DNA from: CAYPLH01 sp964411505
GTDB lineage: Bacteria > Bacillota > Clostridia > CAYPLH01 > DUMO01
Assembly: GCA_964411505.1 (NCBI GenBank)
Contig: CAYPLH010000052.1
Coordinates: forward strand, 1 to 27,467
Direction: 5' to 3'
Length of the DNA stretch: 27,467 nt
Positions 25,201 through 27,467 of the stretch are shown here, piece after piece. The notes below the pieces were generated by a model that saw only the letters and a list, made by a program, of their open reading frames with translations, had not been told where the DNA came from and did not search any database. Numbering within the stretch: the stretch's first letter is position 1; each line of letters opens with the position of its first letter. Position numbers and translations under genes: made by a program.

Positions 25201-25493
25201 GTAATAATAATGCGTGATTTACTAATTGTATAAGTACAATCAGTTTCATCTAACAATAAAGCCATCAATTGATCCACCGAAATTTCACCGGAAACGGATG
25301 AGATTGTTTTTTGTACGTCAATGGATTGTGAATCATAAGCGACAGAAAGTCCGGTTTGTTTTTCAATCTGATCAAAAGCAGTTTTTAATGTGATTTTGTT
25401 TCCTGAAAACTTAACTTTCTGTTGCTGGGCGTAAGAGCCGAATGGAAAGAAAAGTAAGGACAAAAGAAGTAAAATACGAATAATTTTTCCCAT
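22215..25493 (-). CDS. SusC/RagA TonB-dependent outer-membrane transporter with STN signalling domain
   Basis: A 1092-residue outer-membrane protein. The signal peptide ends at about YAQ23. An STN domain follows (about 28-98: ITLKTAFDQIEKQTGLSVAY ... YTISKSRIIITP), then a carboxypeptidase-regulatory-like domain (about 111-182: ISGTITTSNGEPVIGASV, VSYIGYKTQEV). The segment DEVVVIGYGTVKK (188-200), the plug (GGDGGGIRIRGIGTLG, SSIYGSRAANGVILVTTK) and a 22-strand barrel ending FSIGLDVKF complete it. It imports oligosaccharides with TonB energy. The STN domain is present only in SusC proteins that signal to a FecR anti-sigma factor, which fits the upstream fecR and sigma genes. The start is backed by the signal peptide. 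Confidence 0.97.
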   Translation of the reverse strand: MGKIIRILLLLSLLFFPFGSYAQQQKVKFSGNKITLKTAFDQIEKQTGLSVAYDSQSIDVQKTISSVSGEISVDQLMALLLDETDCTYTISKSRIIITPKSEDTEKIALQQISGTITTSNGEPVIGASVKINGTTSGTITDVAGQFSLTALPDAVLTVSYIGYKTQEVEVNARTTLRIILQEDERMLDEVVVIGYGTVKKLNLTGSVVSIGGSELSKRLVGQTSMALQGALPGVTITQRSGQPGGDGGGIRIRGIGTLGDSNPLVLIDGVEGSMENIDPKTIESISVLKDAASSSIYGSRAANGVILVTTKRMSEKGFVVDYSGYAGIHQPTDLRDMVNAQDHMRLMNIAYINTGKSPVFDPDMVSDYVNLHATDPDNYPDVNWQKLIYTENGFTQNHSVNVHVGADRVKFLASFGYYDQKGLIKNTDFKRYSLKLNSDVELSDKLFFKMDFLLRQMQKNEPGSGVSSVIQWMNRMPATQPAIYTNGKYGYGWQGNNPVAMTNSSGYLEYVTPSVKLNLGVIYKFTDNLNLSFAYSPHFWEQHYKGYRTEIISYYPDESVAYEVPSQTELGHKTTRYKQNDVRVTLNFENRFGAHGVKVLGGWQQEDYWERWFSGSRRGFDLPGYDVLDAGSTDEQKSAGSGSDWALRSFFGRVNYDYNERYLFEANLRYDGSSRFYTGHKWGLFPSFSAGWRVSEESFWIPFRSVFTNFKLRASWGQLGNQNIGTYPFDSFINLSLPYIFNAAVYSGAALTEMANNIISWERTEMTNVGLDVTLMKKLQITFDYYVKHTDGILLRLDVPKIIGLTAPYQNAGKVENKGWEFSLNYGDRINDFSYNFGFNLSDVKNKILDLKGINSSGLVVNHEGYSMNSIYALEAEGYFTSQDQIDNHAKQYGNYSLGDIMYKDQLTVDTDGDGIPDAGDGVINDDDKVIVGNTIPRYTFGLTTNLSWKNFDFSMLLQGVGKADGYLYAASVMPFYLGGTAQESHKDYWTDENPNAAFPRLAFNEPNNEKHSTFWMKNAAYLRVKNVQLGYSLPKKLVNRLDIQNLRFYISGQNLFSFDSFWDGFDVEAPVGEGVYYPQVRTFSIGLDVKF

Positions 25494-25580
25494 GATAATT
25501 AGCTTGACATTAAATTTATTTTGATATCTTAAGAAATAGATGCTTTAGCGAGAAACTGTTTTTCAACCTGCTATATAATT

Positions 25581-25608
25581 AAGTAAGCTAAGGTATGCAT
25601 TACACACA
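25581..25608 (-). promoter_or_regulatory. Candidate ECF-sigma promoter of susC (bipartite element)
   Basis: Minus strand: TGTGTGTAA (25608-25600), 11 nt, GCTTACTT (25588-25581). Both halves and the 11-nt spacing are repeated exactly in front of fecR at 26780-26807, while the spacer sequences differ. The arrangement is compatible with -35 and -10 elements of an extracytoplasmic-function sigma factor. The start codon lies 88 nt downstream. Confidence 0.6.
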
Positions 25609-25670
25609 GTCATCAAAAATATTTTAAAAAAAACATTTAACGCAGCATGTGAGACATGCCTGTAAAGTCC

Positions 25671-25679
25671 TTACACACA
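25671..25679 (-). promoter_or_regulatory. Third TGTGTGTAA element (half site)
   Basis: TTTTGTGTGTAA on the minus strand shares 12 nt with the fecR site, but the second half at the expected distance (GCATGTCT) matches GCTTACTT at only 4 of 8 positions. It may be a weak or decayed copy. Confidence 0.35.
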
Positions 25680-25709
25680 AAACCATGATAAGCTCATTAT
25701 TAAAAATAC

Positions 25710-25745
25710 AAAAAACCCCATTTAACCTGAAAAATCAAATAGGGT
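25710..25745 (-). terminator. Rho-independent terminator after fecR
   Basis: Arms 25715-25725 and 25735-25745 form an 11-bp stem as minus-strand RNA, including two G-U pairs that would be mismatches in the plus-strand RNA. The loop is 9 nt and a run of six U follows. It lies 26 nt after the fecR stop and separates the regulator genes from susC. Confidence 0.85.
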
Positions 25746-25770
25746 CTTCTATTATGAAGGATTCTACTTG

Positions 25771-26760
25771 TTATTTAATATAGAAATATACTGTGTTCTC
25801 GTGTATTTTGTAACTCGATCGGTGTATCAATAAGGTCAAGACATCCATGATTTCACTCAAAGATTCATCGGGATTGAATTTTACGTAATAAGATTGATGA
25901 CTGAGTTGCTGTCCATCGTAATTAATGACAACATTGTATTTTCTTTCAATCATTTGCACTATTTCATAAAAAGATGCTTCCTGAAAAATTAAATAACCAT
26001 CTTCCCAAGAAGCCAATTTTGCCGCATCAACATCAATAATTGAAATCCGATCGTCACTGTGTGAATAAATGAGCTGATCATTCGGCTTTAAAATATACGA
26101 ACGATTTACGTTTGATTCCATGGCTACCTGAATACTTCCTTCTATCAAGGAGGCTTTGGTCTGCCTGTCGTTGGGATACGACTGCACATAAAATTTTGTA
26201 CCTAACGCTTTGATATCAATATACTTGGTTTTTACGATAAATGGTTTTTTAGGATTTGCCACAACATTAAAATTAGCTTCTCCCGAAAGAAAAACAGTAC
26301 GAGTGTCTGATGTAAACTCCTTTGGATAAATCAGTGATGAACCGGCATTTACGGCTACTTGCGTTCCATCAGGTAATACCAATTTTTTATGCTCTCCGTA
26401 AGAAACCGAAAGCTGTGTATATTCGACAGGTGCCGGTACCGTAAGTTTGTAGGTAAGATAAACTGCTGAAACGATCATGAGGATAACCGCTGCAGCTGCA
26501 TAAGGAATTATATTCCGAAGTCTGAAAGATTTACTTTTTACCGTATCCGTATTAATCCGCTGTTTAACCACAGACCAATCTTCTAAAGTTTGTACATGAA
26601 CAACGGAAGGACTGTTGTCCCATACCACTGCCAGCGAATTGTCTTTCTCAACACGATTATCCTCCAAACGGAACCACTTTGCAAAAAGTGCTAAAGTATG
26701 CTTGGATACTTTATTTTTGAAAAATTTTTGTACAATATTTTCTATCTGATTACTGTCCAT
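25771..26760 (-). CDS. FecR-family anti-sigma factor (inner membrane)
   Basis: A 329-residue single-pass membrane protein. The cytoplasmic N-terminal part (about 1-80) should bind the sigma factor. One transmembrane helix follows (about 84-105, PYAAAAVILMIVSAVYLTY). The periplasmic FecR domain spans about 115-210, with VSYGEHKKLVLPDGTQVAVNAGS, FLSGEANFNV and KPFIVKTKYIDIKALGTKF. The C-terminal DUF4974 domain (about 255-325, LIFQEASFYEIVQMIERKY) is thought to contact the SusC STN domain. It holds the neighbouring sigma factor inactive until SusC signals. The ECF-type element 20 nt upstream of the ATG suggests that it is itself induced by that sigma factor, giving negative feedback. Confidence 0.95.
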   Translation of the reverse strand: MDSNQIENIVQKFFKNKVSKHTLALFAKWFRLEDNRVEKDNSLAVVWDNSPSVVHVQTLEDWSVVKQRINTDTVKSKSFRLRNIIPYAAAAVILMIVSAVYLTYKLTVPAPVEYTQLSVSYGEHKKLVLPDGTQVAVNAGSSLIYPKEFTSDTRTVFLSGEANFNVVANPKKPFIVKTKYIDIKALGTKFYVQSYPNDRQTKASLIEGSIQVAMESNVNRSYILKPNDQLIYSHSDDRISIIDVDAAKLASWEDGYLIFQEASFYEIVQMIERKYNVVINYDGQQLSHQSYYVKFNPDESLSEIMDVLTLLIHRSSYKIHENTVYFYIK

Positions 26761-26779
26761 ACTGACTGTTTGTATTTAG

Positions 26780-26807
26780 AAGTAAGCGACCAAGGACTTT
26801 ACACACA
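26780..26807 (-). promoter_or_regulatory. Candidate ECF-sigma promoter of fecR (bipartite element)
   Basis: Minus strand: TGTGTGTAA (26807-26799), 11 nt, GCTTACTT (26787-26780), in the 63-nt gap between the sigma gene and fecR. It is identical in both halves and spacing to the element before susC. If it is a promoter, the fecR leader is only about 10 to 15 nt. Confidence 0.55.
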
Positions 26808-26823
26808 AAAGAATATTCATAAA

Positions 26824-27378
26824 TTAACATAAAAACAAAAGACATAATTGAATGATTTTACGAATATCAGCTAAAGCCGCAGTCAAATGATTCTCTACGG
26901 TACGTTTATTAATTTTTAATTTTGATGCTATATCCTGATTAGACATACCTTCTACACGACTCATCACATATATCCGCTTTCGCTGTGGGGGCATTTGGCT
27001 TACCGCTACATCAATCAAATCTTGTAATTGGCGAGCAAAAATAATATCTTCACTGTTCTCAAAATCATGCGGACGAGCCAACTGTTCTGCAACAAACTTT
27101 TCATCCACAACGATATGGTCAAAGTAATTGCAAACGCCATTTTTTGCCATTTTGAAAACATAGGCACCAAAGGAATCTATTTTAGAAAATTTTTCTTTGT
27201 CTTTCCATATACTAAGAAAAACATCTTGAGCCATGTCGCGCGCTAACTCGATATCTTTAACAAATCCGACGACAAAAAATACAAGCTTGGGGTAATAATG
27301 CAGAAAAAGTACTTCAAAAGCTTTCTGATCACCTTTAGAGAGAGCATTGACATAAGTCTTTTCGATTGAGTTGTTCAC
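26824..27378 (-). CDS. ECF RNA polymerase sigma factor (PUL regulator)
   Basis: A 184-residue sigma-70 family factor of the FecI-like Bacteroidota type. Region 2 spans about 20-90 (FEVLFLHYYPKLVFFVVGFV, ELARDMAQDVFLSIW, GAYVFKMAKNGVCNYF). Region 4 spans about 120-172 (VSQMPPQRKRIYVMSRVEGM, SNQDIASKLKINKRTVENHL), the helix-turn-helix that reads the -35 element. There is no extra signalling domain, as expected for a factor held by a FecR partner. It should activate the susC promoter once released. The start is the first Met of the frame; the 37-nt gap to the tRNA shows no clear promoter, so it may rely on weak or readthrough transcription. Confidence 0.96.
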   Translation of the reverse strand: MNNSIEKTYVNALSKGDQKAFEVLFLHYYPKLVFFVVGFVKDIELARDMAQDVFLSIWKDKEKFSKIDSFGAYVFKMAKNGVCNYFDHIVVDEKFVAEQLARPHDFENSEDIIFARQLQDLIDVAVSQMPPQRKRIYVMSRVEGMSNQDIASKLKINKRTVENHLTAALADIRKIIQLCLLFLC

Positions 27379-27415
27379 TTCACCGGAGAAAAAAGGCTAT
27401 TATAAAAAATCTTAG

Positions 27416-27467
27416 AGCCTCTCATGGGACTCGAACCCACGACCTAATCATTACGAATGATTTGCTC
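27416..27467 (-). tRNA. tRNA-Thr (anticodon CGT), 3' part; 5' end outside window
   Basis: The visible 52 nt on the minus strand give an anticodon stem AATCA/TGATT around the loop TTCGTAA (anticodon CGT at 27455-27453, reading ACG). They also give a T arm GTGGG-TTCGAGT-CCCAT and the acceptor 3' strand GAGAGGC with discriminator T. No CCA is encoded, as usual in this phylum. The D arm and 5' acceptor strand lie beyond the window. It is followed 37 nt later by the sigma factor gene and marks the right border of the PUL. Confidence 0.88.

Larger units (their letters stand above)
25494..25707 (-). promoter_or_regulatory. susC upstream regulatory region
   Basis: The space between the fecR terminator and the susC start contains no gene. 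It holds two TGTGTGTAA elements (25600-25608 and 25671-25679, 71 nt apart), listed separately. A TATTTTTG (25621-25614) matches the primary-sigma -7 box, but no -33 partner is in place. The transcript leader would be about 80 nt if the nearer bipartite element is used. Confidence 0.6.

Overview
The window is AT-rich DNA from a member of the Bacteroidota, most likely Bacteroidales. The evidence is a SusC/SusD pair preceded by an ECF sigma factor and a FecR anti-sigma factor, several exported glycoside hydrolases, AT-rich translation leaders without clear Shine-Dalgarno sites, and three proteins ending in type IX secretion (T9SS)-type sorting domains. The T9SS tails suggest a Dysgonomonadaceae- or Paludibacter-like lineage rather than a typical gut Bacteroides, but this is inference.

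Layout. At the left edge the 3' end of a plus-strand NADP isocitrate dehydrogenase gene (icd) ends in a strong terminator hairpin. Everything else is on the minus strand and forms one polysaccharide utilisation locus (PUL), read right to left. A partial tRNA-Thr(CGT) lies at the right edge. Then come the ECF sigma gene, fecR, a terminator, susC, susD, two near-duplicate exported proteins of unknown family, an exported FAD-dependent oxidoreductase, and two tandem DUF4623-like beta-propeller proteins with T9SS-type tails. A long-looped terminator-like hairpin follows. The enzyme block is GH2, a GH42-like clan-A glycosidase with its own candidate promoter, GH3, a DUF4886 SGNH-like hydrolase with a T9SS tail, GH97 (retaining type), a remnant of a DUF4832 gene, and a GH109-type lipoprotein.

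How the genes fit together. SusC carries an N-terminal STN domain, so substrate binding can be signalled through FecR to the ECF sigma factor. A repeated two-part element (TGTGTGTAA, 11 nt, GCTTACTT) with identical spacing lies in front of both fecR and susC and is a good candidate for the sigma factor's own promoter. The enzyme set (two beta-galactosidase-like enzymes, a probable alpha-galactosidase, a GH109-type N-acetylgalactosaminidase-like enzyme, a beta-glucosidase/xylosidase-type GH3 and an esterase-like protein) suggests a branched, galactose-containing and possibly acylated glycan. The exact substrate cannot be read from sequence. The FAD oxidoreductase and the NAD-fold GH109 protein add redox chemistry to the locus.

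Most unusual points. (1) A 176-nt 5' gene end (signal peptide plus the start of a DUF4623-like protein) is fused in front of two unrelated genes, making chimeric secreted proteins. (2) One of two near-identical unknown proteins is a lipoprotein while its copy has this borrowed leader instead, so the two copies should go to different places. (3) The bipartite sigma-like element is duplicated. (4) A DUF4832 gene remnant sits directly behind GH97.
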